Positions 22,891-34,775 are shown, counted from the stretch's first letter. The stretch: 64,000 nt of DNA from Moniliophthora roreri (GCA_001466705.2 LATX02000211.1:496001-560000); one strand, 5' to 3'. The notes: generated by a model not told the origin, from the letters alone. Translations and numbers: made by a program.

Positions 22891-23050
22891 TGCCTTGTAC
22901 TTGCTCAAGCTTGTAATACTTACATGTTCAAAGACCGAAAAAGGAAGTCCCTAGTAGATCCGCGTCGCGTCACTTTTTTTTTTTCCTTTCCCTTCACCCA
23001 CGATAGCGACTTTGCCTCGCTACTCAGGATACACAAACTCATACACATTT

Positions 23051-25169
23051 ATGATGCCACACAAGTGTACTTGTCACTTACGCGGACAGAATGCGAAGGT
23101 TGCGGAGGTATGCGTGTTCAGAAAAATCATTCTAGCTCCGATGTAGCTGAAAAACCCTTTTTCTCTTGATGTTTTACTCTATAGGCTCGGTTAAAGCATT
23201 TGAAATCATCCGCTCTAGCAGGCTCTCGGAATGCTTTGCAAGACATTGAAACAATGATTTCAGAAAATCTACGAATCGTTCCTGATGTACTGCCAGCGAT
23301 TCTGCACCATCTACCAGCGCCACTCCCAGACTTTTCGGCCATGGATATTCCACAGAAAACCTCAATCATCGGTCTCGCGCAATCTGCGCTAGTCGCTCTC
23401 GGAGAAGCGCTTATTCGGGATCACTTTCATACCCAGTCTGTCGTCGACGAAATTCACCGGTCCTGGCCGCACATTTGGCGCTGGATAGTTTTCCTCTTCG
23501 ACTCTTATCTCAACCCTGAATCCGATCTCTACGCATCCTCCGTACCCATCGACGACATGGTCGACCATCCTGTCACGATTCACTACGCGATCTCAAAAAT
23601 CATTTTTGCATTCACGAATTCGAAGGTGACCGGCCTCCCTATACTCACGAAGACCAAGGGCGCGATTTCCCTTGCGATCGAAAACTTCTTGATTTCTGCA
23701 GGCGAACTATCCTTTGTTCTTATGGACAGAGTCATGTTTAACCCTGATGCTTTCACATACAGTACATGGGCATTGTTGGGCTTGATGGAAGCTCCGGATG
23801 ATAAGCCGCTCCAGGCAATAGCGAACAAGTTGTCGCAGAAAAAGAGTGGACGCTTTGCTGTCGGTATCGTTGCACGGCTGATTTTTGCGTCTCGCATCCA
23901 GGATGCCTCTGGTACTCCTCGTTCCCTAAAATCCACGCTCAACGTCATGAATCTTCTCACACTTTACTCTCCCGCTTTCAACATCTCGCTCATCCATTCA
24001 AAATCAGTCTACTGGGTCTGCACCATCATTCGCGGATTGACTTCACGATTAGGTGCTACCGTCTCATCAGACAGTGCCAATGTTTTGAAGTCCGGATGTG
24101 ACTATCTGTTATCAGCCTTAGATCACTTCGGGCACCCTGTAGCGACGGAGCTGTTGAAAACGGGACTATTGAAATGCATCCTCAAGTCGGGGCGATTTTT
24201 GGATTCTGCGTTTATGATCGAGTCGATATCTGAAGACTCGGACGAGACAAAGTCAACCGGTACTCTACCAGAATTATACATCAAACTCCTACACAAGATC
24301 GGCTCCTACACCGTATACGGTTCTGTCTGTGGCGTAGCGGTGAAAGCTTTGTCCCGCGTAAAGATGCTAGAGCCTCCACCACGATTGGCCGAGGAATTCA
24401 AACAGTTCGTAACCGAAGTGGAAGGAAGGGCCAAGTCCAAGGCCAAGCACGACGAGAGTGCAATTGCTGTCTGCGGAAGAATAGGAGTGAGAGACACACA
24501 TCACTTTAAACTTTACTTCGAGTTTCATGCTGACCAGAACTTGTCACGTAGTGTCCCTATCTCGACAAAAATTTCAGCGACCGTACAAAAGGTGATCGGG
24601 TACCGACGTTTCGTTGCACCGGATGCGAGGAAGTCTACTATTGCTCCAAGGAATGCCAGAAATTTGATTGGGTTGAACGAGGGCATCGAAACATGTGCAA
24701 GCAGCGGAAACTGTCGAAGGAGAGAAACTCACATCACTGTAAGTCCGTCATTTAAGCATGAACTGCGAGGTTGAATGTTGACTTCTTACCAGATAATGGA
24801 CCAACGCTTGACATTCGCGATCTTCTCTCCTTCAACTCCATGATCATGGACTATATAGAGGACGACGTTGCGTGGTGGCTTTCCGTGGCTCTACTGTTCA
24901 AAGTCCGTTGTGAGAGGGACCCAGACATCCAACCAGACGAACCGCTTGTGGCGTTATTGAACTACCAAGAGTTTCCCCATAAAATGGATATCATTACGGT
25001 TCGCAAAGCCAAGGGAATGGACACAGGCTACTCCTGGGATAGGGTGGTTGCGAATTGGAGGAGACGAGGGGAATTCGTGCCAATCTTGACAATTGCACCT
25101 TCTCCCGGACGGCCAGACTATGCTATTTGGACATGGCCATTAAACGAGATGAACGAATTAGATGAATGA
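23051..25169 (+). CDS. MYND zinc-finger protein, 640 residues (tandem paralogue)
   Basis: Exons 23051-23107, 23185-24486, 24552-24738 and 24793-25169; 1923 nt. Starts MMPHKCTCHLRGQ, then a long helical region, then the finger beginning CPYLDKN and continuing RCTGCEEVYYCSKECQKFDW and GHRNMC, all ligands intact, then a C-terminal domain ending NELDE. Intron positions 2 and 3 and their phases (0 and 1) match the upstream gene, so the two arose by tandem duplication of the whole gene. They are 160 bp apart in the same orientation. Overall identity is modest, so the duplication is not recent. Reading through the second intron gives an open but finger-less frame, which could mislead an automatic caller. 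Confidence 0.87.
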
Positions 25170-25479
25170 ATGATACAGAAAATTGCTTTTTCCATAACGG
25201 CACTTTGTAAGTAGTCAAATGTAATATACACTGTTCATGGCTGTACCCGAGCCTGCCCCATTCATCTATATTATGGTGTTCCAACTCCAAGACCTCAAGA
25301 CTACCATCGTCATCTGGGATTCGCTCGATAAATGAAGTAGCTTGTTGACTTTCATCTAGAGTACAAGTGCACGCCACAACAAAACCAAGCAACTTCGGCT
25401 TCGCACCGGATCAACATTCTAATGCCTGGAAGGCTGGATATGCAGCGATTCAAGGGTTGATCCAGTAAGGCGCGTAATC

Positions 25480-26420
25480 AGGACGACTGACAAAACGACA
25501 ATTGAGTTCTACCCACTGGTATATTCTTGACTTGGAATGTGTACTCAGGGACATGCCTTGCACACAGGGCGTTCTTGATCGCACTCCATATCTTGGTCTC
25601 GGGAGATTTCGTGAGAGGATGCCCAAATCGTATCTTGACAAAGGGAAGAACTCGTTCATGTTTATCTTGTGGACGTCGTTGACCGATGCATATCGTATCG
25701 TCAATTCCTCCTTTGGTGAACTTTTCGAGCACGGAATAGATCTCCTCAGGACCGAAATGAACACCGCTTGGGTTTAGTACGCCATCACTGAGGGGAAGAT
25801 TAGTGTTATGACAGAGGGACAGAGGTCATTAAACGTGCCTTTGACCGAGAACCTTTACACCTTTCATTTCAGGACTGACTTTCAGGAGATCACCATGTTG
25901 ATCTATCCCTGTACGGCCAAACGGTAAGATACCAAGTTCTATGAATTCACGGCGTTTTTCTTACCTGAAATGTCACACAGCCTCCGCCCGTCCAGAGTAT
26001 TGCCCCATTACTTGACAGGTAGAGATGAATGCGGTCGAGTGACTACTAGTTCGCCCGGTTCTCCCTTCTCTTCAACGGTATTGCCAACTGGATCAAATAC
26101 TGCGAGCACTCTTCAATGGTTTTCAACTCGTCCTTGTTCTCTTTCGCTTATCTTATTATCGTCGTTCCTACCGGGTAAGCTTTCAACACAGTTTTGAGAC
26201 ATCTAGAACCTCTGGAATAGAGCCTGGGGTCACGATCTGAAGAGCAAAAATTCAGATGAGTCGAGGATAGAAAAATCAATGATGGACGTACCTTCTCTGG
26301 TGGAACCGAACATATTACGAGCCAGAAATCATAAATATTTGACCAAGTACTTGTAAGATGACTCGTGCCCGTCCTCTGAAATGAGACAAGGTCAGCCATG
26401 CGTTGAATACTGCAGAACAC
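25480..26420 (-). pseudogene. acetoacetyl-CoA synthetase relic
   Basis: On the minus strand the piece starting near 26,110 reads VFDPVGNTVEEKGEPGELVV then TRPHSSLPVK and a stop before WGNT. Another piece reads IDQHGDLLKVSPEMKG. A third, ending near 25,480, reads GIDDTICIGQRRPQDK and later ARHVPEYTF. These match, in order, the C-terminal half of acetoacetyl-CoA synthetases of the ANL adenylating superfamily. A WSNIYDFW stretch near 26,330 may come from the N-terminal part. Stops, frame changes and a large internal deletion make function impossible. No intact copy is in the window. Confidence 0.65.
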
Positions 26421-27378
26421 AGCGCGTACTCACTGAGGTTCAACCTCCTCGAACATCTTCTGGATTCCTTCAACATTAATGTACCGGGGAGTCCGGGTTT
26501 CCAGAGCAGTTTTAAATGTTCAAGGGGGTGCTCATCGTCGTGGCAAGCGAGAAAGGGAGCCCCGAGAACTTGCTTCGCGTCCTTGAATTGCAGTGGTACT
26601 CACGACGTGTCGCAGGCAATCGAATAATGAGAAATAAAGGAGAGCTGTGCCGAAATGAATGATGAGTTGCAATATCGAAGGCCATCGTCACTGATGAAGG
26701 TGGTGGTGGTCAGTACACAAGAGCTAGTGGGCGCCCCCTCCAGTCTGAGTCCCATTGGGCTCGCATCATTCACGAGCACCTATTTTTTCAAGTTCCAAAG
26801 ACCAGCTCGAGCACACTTGGTATATTTACATCGTACACATACTGAATGAACGAATAAATAGATAGGGAGATTGAAACAGAAGGTACGATGCGATAGCATT
26901 ACGCCTCATACTCAACCTTCATATCAGAAAAACCGCGCACTCAAGGTGGGAGAACACGCAACCCCATCACGTCCACCTTCCACTGTTCTGTGTCGAATCT
27001 ATGTTCGAGCGTGGAACTCGCGAGATTCGGCAATAACACAGAATCTTCAAGTGATTGGTCTTTGGGAAGGAAGTGAACGTGAATCGGTCACGGAAAGGTG
27101 CACGGATACTGTGATCGGGTCCTAGCCACGACGCGCTATAATCCGAGACCTTCAGTGTAGTAAGAGGCGGTCGCAATCACACCAGAAATTGAGAAAAATT
27201 CGGCACCGGGGAAAAAGAGCATAGGATCGCAGGAAACGGACGAGATGTGGGGGGCGAGACCAGGGAAACCATAATGTGAGGCATAGGAAGAACCATGGAA
27301 CACAGTCAAGAAAAAAAAAAAAAAAAACCAAAAACTCCAAGATGGGATCCATCGACAACAACCGTATGTACTATACGA
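26421..27378. other. intergenic
   Basis: No gene seen. An A run of about 18 lies near 27,309-27,327, just beyond the 3' end of the minus-strand coiled-coil gene. A minus-strand stretch near 26,440-26,520 (ALETRTPRYINVEG) is coding-like but isolated. Confidence 0.35.
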
Positions 27379-29895
27379 TCACTGTTCAATTCGATCAATC
27401 AACGGCTGCACAGAACCCTGACTCTGGCTTTGATTCTGACGTTTGATTCCGCCACCACCACGACCTTTGCCTTTCCCAGCATGAGCATCACCACGTTTGC
27501 TTAGTTTGTGATTGCTTTGCTTGGAATCACGTTGATGCTTCCGAATCGAAGACTTGGGTGACGACGAGGAAGGCATGTGTGCAGGTGCGTTGCGGGAGTT
27601 TCGGCCTGCGTGTTTATTACGGTTCTTAGGCCGGTTCTTGTCATTGACATGAGGCCGAGGTAGTGGGAGTTGCGATTGTGGGTGAGAAGTAGGCAGGGAA
27701 GATGCGTGCGGTTGACGTGATTGATGCGGATACGGATACGAACTCGAACTGGTGCTATTGTTGGCATAAGAAGGATGATTATCACTGTACCCACCCCTCG
27801 ACTCGAAATCCACAGAAGTATAGGATTGAGGGTGAGGTGAAGGTGGTCTATGTGCTGTATCTCTGCCACCGTGTCCGTCGCCATCACCAATACCACGATC
27901 TCCAGGTGGCCGACGAGGTTTGATGTTCCTTTGCTCCTGCTCAACATCACATTTACGTTTCCGTCCACCACCAGACCCAGAGGCAAATAATAATGGTGTT
28001 TGTGATGAAGGAGGTAGAGACGGAGGTTGCATTTCAACCTCAACGTCAACACTAACCTTCTTACAAGAGCCGGGAACAGCACCTTCCTCAATAGAAGAAG
28101 GTACTGGTATTATTGCATTGTGACCATCGGGAGGTCGTTGCATGGTCTCGTGGTTCAGTGTCGGTGTCAGTGCCGGTCCCTCGGCGGTCGATGCAGGTAC
28201 ATGGAGAGATACATGACTCGCAGGAAGCTGCGTAGTCATCTGCTTCAGAGCTGGGGCCCTGCGCTGGCGATCACCAGAAGATGCGACACCTCCTGAAGGC
28301 TGAGGTCCACCGACAACTTCAGACTGAAGCTGTCTAGCCTTCTGATCTGATGTTGGGGTCAGAGTCGACACGAGGCTCGCACTGTGACTATGAATCAATG
28401 GTGTCTTGGAATTTGTGGAAGAAGGCGACGACAAATCCTGAGACTGCATGCTTGTGTCAATGGGAGTCGTATGACTTGGGACTCCTGAGACGACTCTGGA
28501 TGCCCCTGGTGACGTAGGAAGCAAAGTCTGCATGGGATTGTGTTTCATCGTAGGTGTTGGTTTCGGAACACGAGCTGATACTGGGGGAGATGATGGGCTT
28601 TCGGATGCAGAGGCTTGTGTAGGCTCCGCCTGTTGTTGCTGCTGCTGCAATTCGGGGTCCTTGCGCCGCTTGAGTTCTTCTCGACGTCGACGTTCTGCTT
28701 CAAGCTCCAGCTCTCGTTGCTTGCGCTGTTCCTCAGCACGATGTTCCTCTTCTGCAGCTTGACGATGCTTCTCCTGCTCTGCTCGTTCTCGTTCTTCCTC
28801 TTCCTTGCGGAGCCTTTCTCTCTCCTGTTCCTCGACCAACTTGCGTTGTTCTCGTTCCTCTTGCTCTCGTTGAAGCCTCTCTTGTTGTTCTCTCTCCTTT
28901 CTCTCACGTTCCTGTTTCTCCGCCTCTCGTTTGAGGCGCTCACGCTCACGTTCTTCCGCCAACTGCCGTTCCTCAGCAAGTTTACGCTCCCGCTCAAGCT
29001 GAAGACATTCACGTTCTTGCCTTTGCCGTTCTTCCCTCTCCTTCCTCTGCTTTTCCTTTCTACGTCTCTCCGACCTATCCTGCTCGATCTTCTGTTCCTC
29101 CATCTCTCTCTCGTGTCTAGCCAACGCCTCTCGTTTCCTGCGCTGTTCGAGACGAGAGTCTTCTTCTGCTCGGAGACGTTCCTCATCGTCTGTTGCAGAT
29201 TGTGGGGGGTCGGACATGGGGATGTCTCTGTCAGCTGAAGAAGCTGGTCTCCCTTGTTCAAGAGTAGTGACACGCCGCTCTAATTCGGCAAATCGGGACT
29301 CGTACGTCTCGCTCAACACAGCGTCTCCAGTATTAGCAGCACCGATACCCTGTTCATCGCGTACTTGGACATCGCGTGGGGCCGAACACGGTTCTTGGGC
29401 TGGTTGAAAGGCTTCTGGAGCTGTGGAGGATGGGTGTTGGAGAGTGGAGGGGGAGAATGTTATGTGGGTATGTGGACCTCTGAGACACCCTAGTGAGGAT
29501 GATGCAGATATTGATTCGGGAACGGGAATGGGAGACGGAGCTCGGATTGGCGATTTGAGTTGGGGTTCCACCTTCAAGTTTACAGGAGAAACCGGACGTG
29601 AGGTTGGGTATTGGAGAGAGTAAGGTGATGAGGGGCGATCTAGTGTGTGTGATCTGGGGTTGGGTGCAGCAACAGGATCGTTCGTCAAAGGGACGAGAAC
29701 GCCGCGAGATCCGCTCGGTGCACTTGTACTCGTGGGGTCCACATGGAAGGGTGTAGGCATGGGGAGCGTTCCGTCGAGTGTACGATCCTGATCGCATTCA
29801 TCGTCATTGTCATCAACCTCCATTGGGTACCCAGCATTGAGATCTGGCTCCTTGCCAGTGACACTGGATGAGAAGTTTGCAAGACTCATGGCCAT
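27379..29895 (-). CDS. Glu/Arg-rich coiled-coil protein, 838 residues
   Basis: Single uninterrupted frame with ATG at 29,895. Its N-terminus MAMSLANFSSSVTGKEPDL matches the 1177-residue paralogue, as do the YSLQYP motif near residue 90 and a DDEERLRAEE entry into the charged region. The E/R/K/Q coiled-coil segment runs at about residues 233-410 and ends in a short poly-Gln run; it is shorter than in the paralogue (about 260 residues). The tail is Ser/Pro/His-rich and ends with a basic GKGKGRGGGG cluster. No enzymatic domain. The shared ends with different repeat lengths suggest that the coiled coil expands and shrinks by repeat slippage. Confidence 0.87.
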   Translation of the reverse strand: MAMSLANFSSSVTGKEPDLNAGYPMEVDDNDDECDQDRTLDGTLPMPTPFHVDPTSTSAPSGSRGVLVPLTNDPVAAPNPRSHTLDRPSSPYSLQYPTSRPVSPVNLKVEPQLKSPIRAPSPIPVPESISASSSLGCLRGPHTHITFSPSTLQHPSSTAPEAFQPAQEPCSAPRDVQVRDEQGIGAANTGDAVLSETYESRFAELERRVTTLEQGRPASSADRDIPMSDPPQSATDDEERLRAEEDSRLEQRRKREALARHEREMEEQKIEQDRSERRRKEKQRKEREERQRQERECLQLERERKLAEERQLAEERERERLKREAEKQERERKEREQQERLQREQEEREQRKLVEEQERERLRKEEEERERAEQEKHRQAAEEEHRAEEQRKQRELELEAERRRREELKRRKDPELQQQQQQAEPTQASASESPSSPPVSARVPKPTPTMKHNPMQTLLPTSPGASRVVSGVPSHTTPIDTSMQSQDLSSPSSTNSKTPLIHSHSASLVSTLTPTSDQKARQLQSEVVGGPQPSGGVASSGDRQRRAPALKQMTTQLPASHVSLHVPASTAEGPALTPTLNHETMQRPPDGHNAIIPVPSSIEEGAVPGSCKKVSVDVEVEMQPPSLPPSSQTPLLFASGSGGGRKRKCDVEQEQRNIKPRRPPGDRGIGDGDGHGGRDTAHRPPSPHPQSYTSVDFESRGGYSDNHPSYANNSTSSSSYPYPHQSRQPHASSLPTSHPQSQLPLPRPHVNDKNRPKNRNKHAGRNSRNAPAHMPSSSSPKSSIRKHQRDSKQSNHKLSKRGDAHAGKGKGRGGGGIKRQNQSQSQGSVQPLIDRIEQ

Positions 29896-30967
29896 GCTGA
29901 GTCTTGAATGGCGCTAGATAAGCTAAATAAAATGATAATTGTCAGTACAGTCAAAGGAAGAGGGAAGGAAAGAAACAAAAGTCCAAGTTTCAGACACTGT
30001 TTTTGAATAACTTAGAATGGCTTCCCACGCAAAGTCATATGTTGCCCATAACATGCGTGTAATCTGATGCTAACACTGATCTCTTACACAACGGTACCAG
30101 AACGCACAATACCCGATTCGACAGTAATGCAGGCCAAAGCATCCGTTGACTCGAATGTTGCCTCATGGCCATGTTTGCATGTCCCATCTTTGCTATGCTT
30201 CTCCCCACCGTTCTCAATCTCACCGGATCATGCCTGAATCATCAGTTACACTGTATCAGGATTTTCATGGGAATTGGTTTCATGGGACAGTAAACGCAGG
30301 CGTCATGAACTCAATGTTGGTCGGGAGGTGGCAAGATAGTACGAGGTGAGCTCATTCGCAGCTCCGACAAACTCACCGGGGTGCTTCGTAGTTTCGATAC
30401 GCGAGACGTGGAGACCTAAATAGTATGATTTCTTGGGTGATCTCCTGCTCATCTCCTGTCCAGCCCCAAACAAACCAGTTATCACTAATTCAAGTTTGGG
30501 AAACGTACTTCGACTATTTCTATTTTCGGTCACAATATCCTGCATTGTGGGCACATTTTGAATCTGGAGTGCATTTGAGGCACTCTGTCACCGAACCGGA
30601 TCTCAGACGGAAACAAGCAAGTTCATCGGTGATTCGCTATTCTTCTCTTTCATCATGTCAATTCAATGCGCGGAATGGGGAGCAGCTCAATTCAGAAACA
30701 GCGACCCGATGATAGTGAGCCATTTCTTCATGTTGAAGCACAAGACCTGTACTATATAAAACTAGTTACATTAGTTATTGTCCCTTGTGTCTGTGATCAA
30801 CTTCAGAACAACGTGTTCTTGTTCTCGGAACTTACGATACCTCTCGGAGCTTGCACTATAGTCATAAGTGCACTCTTTCATCCAGTAGCAATACTGTAGC
30901 ATAGAATATACACACATGCAATTGAGTAGAACTCATGTACTACACATGTATTTCTCCACTTGCTGAC
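29896..30967. other. 5' flank of the coiled-coil gene and transition to the CpG-poor block
   Basis: No gene recognised. CpG is normal up to about 30,860 and then almost disappears. The last eight bases (30,960-30,967, TTGCTGAC) are the left target duplication of the element that follows. Confidence 0.5.
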
Positions 30968-31865
30968 TAGGGCTGTGAGCTGTTACTGTATATGGTAATG
31001 GCTGTCAACTTGACAGTAATTTGACAGTGTTCAGCAGACTGTTCCCATACTGTATCATAGTTAGTCTGAACCTTTGACAGTATGGGACAGTAGTACAGAC
31101 AGCCATATAAGGTGATATAGTGTGTATGGTGGAAGAAATGATATTATTTGGCATAAGCTCAGTGTGCCTAGTGTTTGTACATGGTAGTGATTTAGTCAGA
31201 GGGGGTGATGGCAAATGTACATTGCACAAAATTGCAAAAGGTCATAACTCAGTTATAACTAGGTTATAACTAGGTTATGACTGGTTTTGGTGGGTTATAA
31301 CTGCTGGAACCAGTTATAACCACTGGGGACCTGGGTTATAACCCCCTGGAGACAGGTTATGACCTTTTGCAGTTTTGTGCGATGTATATGGTTTGCTTGT
31401 GGATAAGGTCAGTTTTGAGTGTCCTTCAAGGCATATAATCCATGTGAGAATGCATGAATTTTGGCCTGAAGAAGGCTTTATAGTTAGTATATATAGTGTA
31501 TGCAGCATGCTGAGATAGACTAAGGATGAGATATGCACCTTTTGGAGCTGAGAGTCCCTCAAATTATCTCCAAGCATAGATCATTTGCACCCTTCCCATG
31601 AACAAGGCTTTGCAAAGGGTCTAGGACTGGAAGACATGCAATGAAAAGGCTGACCACAACAAGGAATGACATGTCAAGGATCATGGGAATGCACTACCCC
31701 ATATATATGGCTGTGCTGGCTGTCCATGGTATGGCACTTTACAGTCTCCTTCACCCTTGACACCATACTGTACAAAGGTGCCAAAATTATTGTGACAGTA
31801 TAGTACCTGTAACCATAAAGCCATTACCATATCACCCATCTGTACAGCAACAGTTCACAGCCCTA
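30968..31865. mobile_element. non-autonomous hAT-like DNA transposon
   Basis: 898 bp bounded by inverted ends TAGGGCTGTGAGCTGTT (left) and its near-complement ending AACAGTTCACAGCCCTA (right), with further complementarity around ATGGTAATGGCT. It is flanked by a perfect 8-bp target duplication TTGCTGAC (30,960-30,967 and 31,866-31,873). An 8-bp duplication with C/TAGGG ends is characteristic of the hAT superfamily. No transposase frame is present, so it would depend on an enzyme from elsewhere. Confidence 0.85.
31215..31387. repeat. 173-bp hairpin with GTTATAAC motifs
   Basis: The arms TGCACAAAATTGCAAAAGGT and ACCTTTTGCAGTTTTGTGC are inverted copies. Between them GTTATAAC or GTTATGAC recurs several times. 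It lies inside the hAT-like element and may be a nested hairpin element or part of it. Confidence 0.7.
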
Positions 31866-32142
31866 TTGCTGACTGACAATTGTATTGTGTCTCACTAAGA
31901 CACATTATACTTAGATACTTTGTCTTACAAGTATTCAGTAGCTTACATCCATAGCTTACTAGGTTTCACCATTTATCCATAGAGCTTATCCTCTAGACCA
32001 GTATAAAAGCATGTCTGTATGTAGCTACATTCCTCAGAACAATTTACTGCACATGAAATATGTTTTCTCCCCAAGATAGCTTTTCAAGCTAAATTTCTGG
32101 ATCAACCTGAGATACAAAAACAGTCCAACCTGAGTTATTTTT

Positions 32143-32795
32143 ACATAAGTAGTTTTCTCCCTGAGATAACAAAAAATTTCAACCTGAGCAATGTAACTCA
32201 AGATACCATATTATTGTGCCTCTGACTTATTCTAGAGGACTAACCTGAGTTAAAGTAAAGATCTGGATGTGCCAACCTTCACTCAGTCCACAAATTCAAC
32301 CTGAGATAGCTCACAGAAATCCATAGTATTAACCCTTAGTATTGCTGAGAGAGAAGTCTCAAAATTCAATGGATTTCATTACATAGGTGCTGTGCATAGC
32401 TGATAATATTGTACAGTCAGAGAATCTAATGTACTATTTCACTTTTATACCTATGCACACAAAGAAGCTCCTGCTACTAATGAACCAAATGATAAGTATG
32501 CTGCATAGAAAGTCAGACAAGAAGCTGAAGAAACACTATGATTTTCCTACCAATCTCTATCCATCTGCAAACAGCACATGTGGTATAGTGGAGAATAAGT
32601 GAGCCAGAAAATAATAATAATAATAATGAAGAATGGGAATAAGATGCTTGATAGAAGTTCAAGAATAGAGGATGATGCAGAGCAATAATAGTAAGGGTCT
32701 GGAAGAAAGGTTTAGGAGGGGTAGATGCAATGCTCTTGTCTCTAAAATTCTTACACAATTTATGTCAGGTTGATCTGGACTTGTGAAAATAGGTA
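32143..32795 (+). repeat. large inverted repeat, left arm
   Basis: Imperfect inverted copy of 34,776-35,696. Matching landmarks, in opposite orientation, include AAGTAGTTTTCTCCCTGAGA here against the end of the other arm, and the TATACCACATGTGCTGT block. CpG is absent. No coding capacity is recognised. Confidence 0.75.
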
Positions 32796-32800
32796 CACTA

Positions 32801-32931
32801 TGGGTTATCACTGGCAAAGAATAACTTGGGTTGGACTGTTTTCATATCTCAGGTTGATTCAGAAATTTAGCTTGAAAAGCTATCTTAGGAAGAAAACATA
32901 TTTTGTGTTATTTTTTGCCAGTGATAACCCA
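32801..32931. repeat. 131-bp MITE-like element
   Basis: Ends are inverted copies of TGGGTTATCACTGGCAAA, followed on both sides by an AATAAC-type extension. A related copy of its interior, in opposite orientation and with decayed ends, lies at about 32,050-32,145. No coding capacity. The target duplication is not clear. Confidence 0.65.
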
Positions 32932-33342
32932 TGGTGAAGACAGTGGTTTTGTACTGCTATTGGAGGAGACATCTACTGAAGCCTATGTTGCCTGTGCTCT
33001 CTACTAAATGAGAGAAAAGGAGCAAGCTGATAGCATATAACTACTACCAACCCACACCCTACAACAACTATACCTAAACACACATAAGTACAGTTACACA
33101 GATGCATAAGCACCAATCAATCCTCCACAGAACACCCATCACTAGTTCTTGGGGCTTGAAGGAAACAGAATTCTTCTGCTTCAAGATCATATTGAGCACT
33201 TGTTAAGTGTGAAGACTGTGTATAGAGCTCTGACATCAAGATAAACAAGGTCTGAATTGAAAGATCAAGTTCAAAGGGGTTTTGGAGTTTATTTGATTAT
33301 TTATAAGATTTTTAGAATACTCAGAACAATTAAAATCAAGTT

Positions 33343-33792
33343 GAACACAACCTAAGCAATGTGTTCTGAAGAAATTAGGTCTGTGGGAGCATACCAATAG
33401 TATAGGGCTCTCAAGCAAGTCAAACACTGGTTGAACACAATATAAGTAATGTGTTCTGCAAGGTTTTGGTGTGCAGACACAACCCAATAGAAAAGGACTC
33501 TTAATAGACTCCAATACTGAGTGAACACAATGTAAAGCACCACATTCATAAATGTTTTGGTCTAGTAATGTGAACCAGTGGCAGAGGACTCTTGGATCAA
33601 TGAAACATCAATGAATGCAACTGAAGCAATGTGTTTACTTAAGTTTTGGTGCACTAATGCAACCAATAGTGTGCAGTTCTCAAAAGAATCCAATAATCAG
33701 ATGAACATGACCTATTGGAACATGTTTGCAAGGTGGTTGGTTGACTTAAGTGTATCTCACACAAAAGTACAGTAAAATAGAGCTTTTGATTG
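33343..33792. repeat. 90-bp tandem repeat, five units
   Basis: Units begin at 33,343, 33,433, 33,523, 33,613 and 33,703 with GAACACAA or a close variant, then AATGTGTTC and TTTTGGT landmarks. The period is exactly 90. A further degenerate unit may start near 33,254. Because 90 is a multiple of three, the units may once have encoded a 30-residue protein repeat. Unit divergence is substantial and no CpG remains. Confidence 0.8.
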
Positions 33793-34466
33793 GTATCTTG
33801 GCTCATAGAAGAGACAGCTGGCAGATGCCCTGGAAGGTGTTGGTAAAACACTGTTGCAAACTTGCCTGGGACAGCACCAATGTGGTCATCCAGAGCAAGC
33901 TGCTATAAAGTGGGGCAAGATGCCAGCTGCTGCTTGAGCCTTGTAACTGATGTACATTGCATCATATACAGTCCAGAAAATAGAATAATATCAAAAACTC
34001 AAAATAATAGGAAAAGATAAGATGTTATATGTTTAAGGAATGTTTATGTATCCAAAAGTCCTGCTATACATAGAAAATGTCCAATATTGGGAATATTCAT
34101 GCAAATGTTGTGTGGGACCACTGGTGCAGTACTGATGTGCAGTCTATGGCATATTCCTTCTCCTCCTCTGGCTTCCTTCCTCTCTATCTGATTGGTAGTT
34201 GTTAATCCTCTATTCACATTTAAATGAATGTCCAATCCTACTAATCTGCTATCATACAGGGTCCTGCTAGGCCTAGATGGTGGCTCCATGTAGATATCTA
34301 TGACTATAACCTAGCTTGTAATCCTTTAATGCTCAATGTATAGATTGGTTGACTAGATATAGGTTTCAATAACCATGTATATAGGTCTTCTGAAGTATTC
34401 AATGCCATTCTACATAATGATAATGTCTCAATAGTGTGTTATAATGCTTGTGATTGCTTTTGCAAC

Positions 34467-34620
34467 CAGTCTGGTGCATTCAGACTGTAGATCCTGCTAA
34501 TATCTATTCCTTTATTAGATCAGAATTGGTGGTTTCTGGCCCACTTATAACCAAGGACCTTCACAGTGACACTTCACTGCAATGTAGTGGACTAGTATAG
34601 TCTACTAAGCCTCAACTAGA
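34467..34620 (+). repeat. dispersed repeat shared with 48,566-48,720
   Basis: Both segments share the order CAGACTGTAGATCCTGCTAA (or close), TATCTATTCCTTT, GGTTTCTGGCC, CCAAGGACC and GGACTAGTATAGTCTACTAA. This is likely part of an old element, possibly an LTR, whose limits I cannot define. Confidence 0.55.
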
Positions 34621-34775
34621 TTGTTTCACAGTGCTATTTGAGAGACTGATTGGTTTATTGACAACTAGTGCTTAAGCTGTGTGTATAACACAGGTCTGTA
34701 TTCTGCACTAATTTAGGAATTAGATGTGCAAATGCACTGCTATGTGTCTGTGCTGAAAATAGGGCATATTAACAG

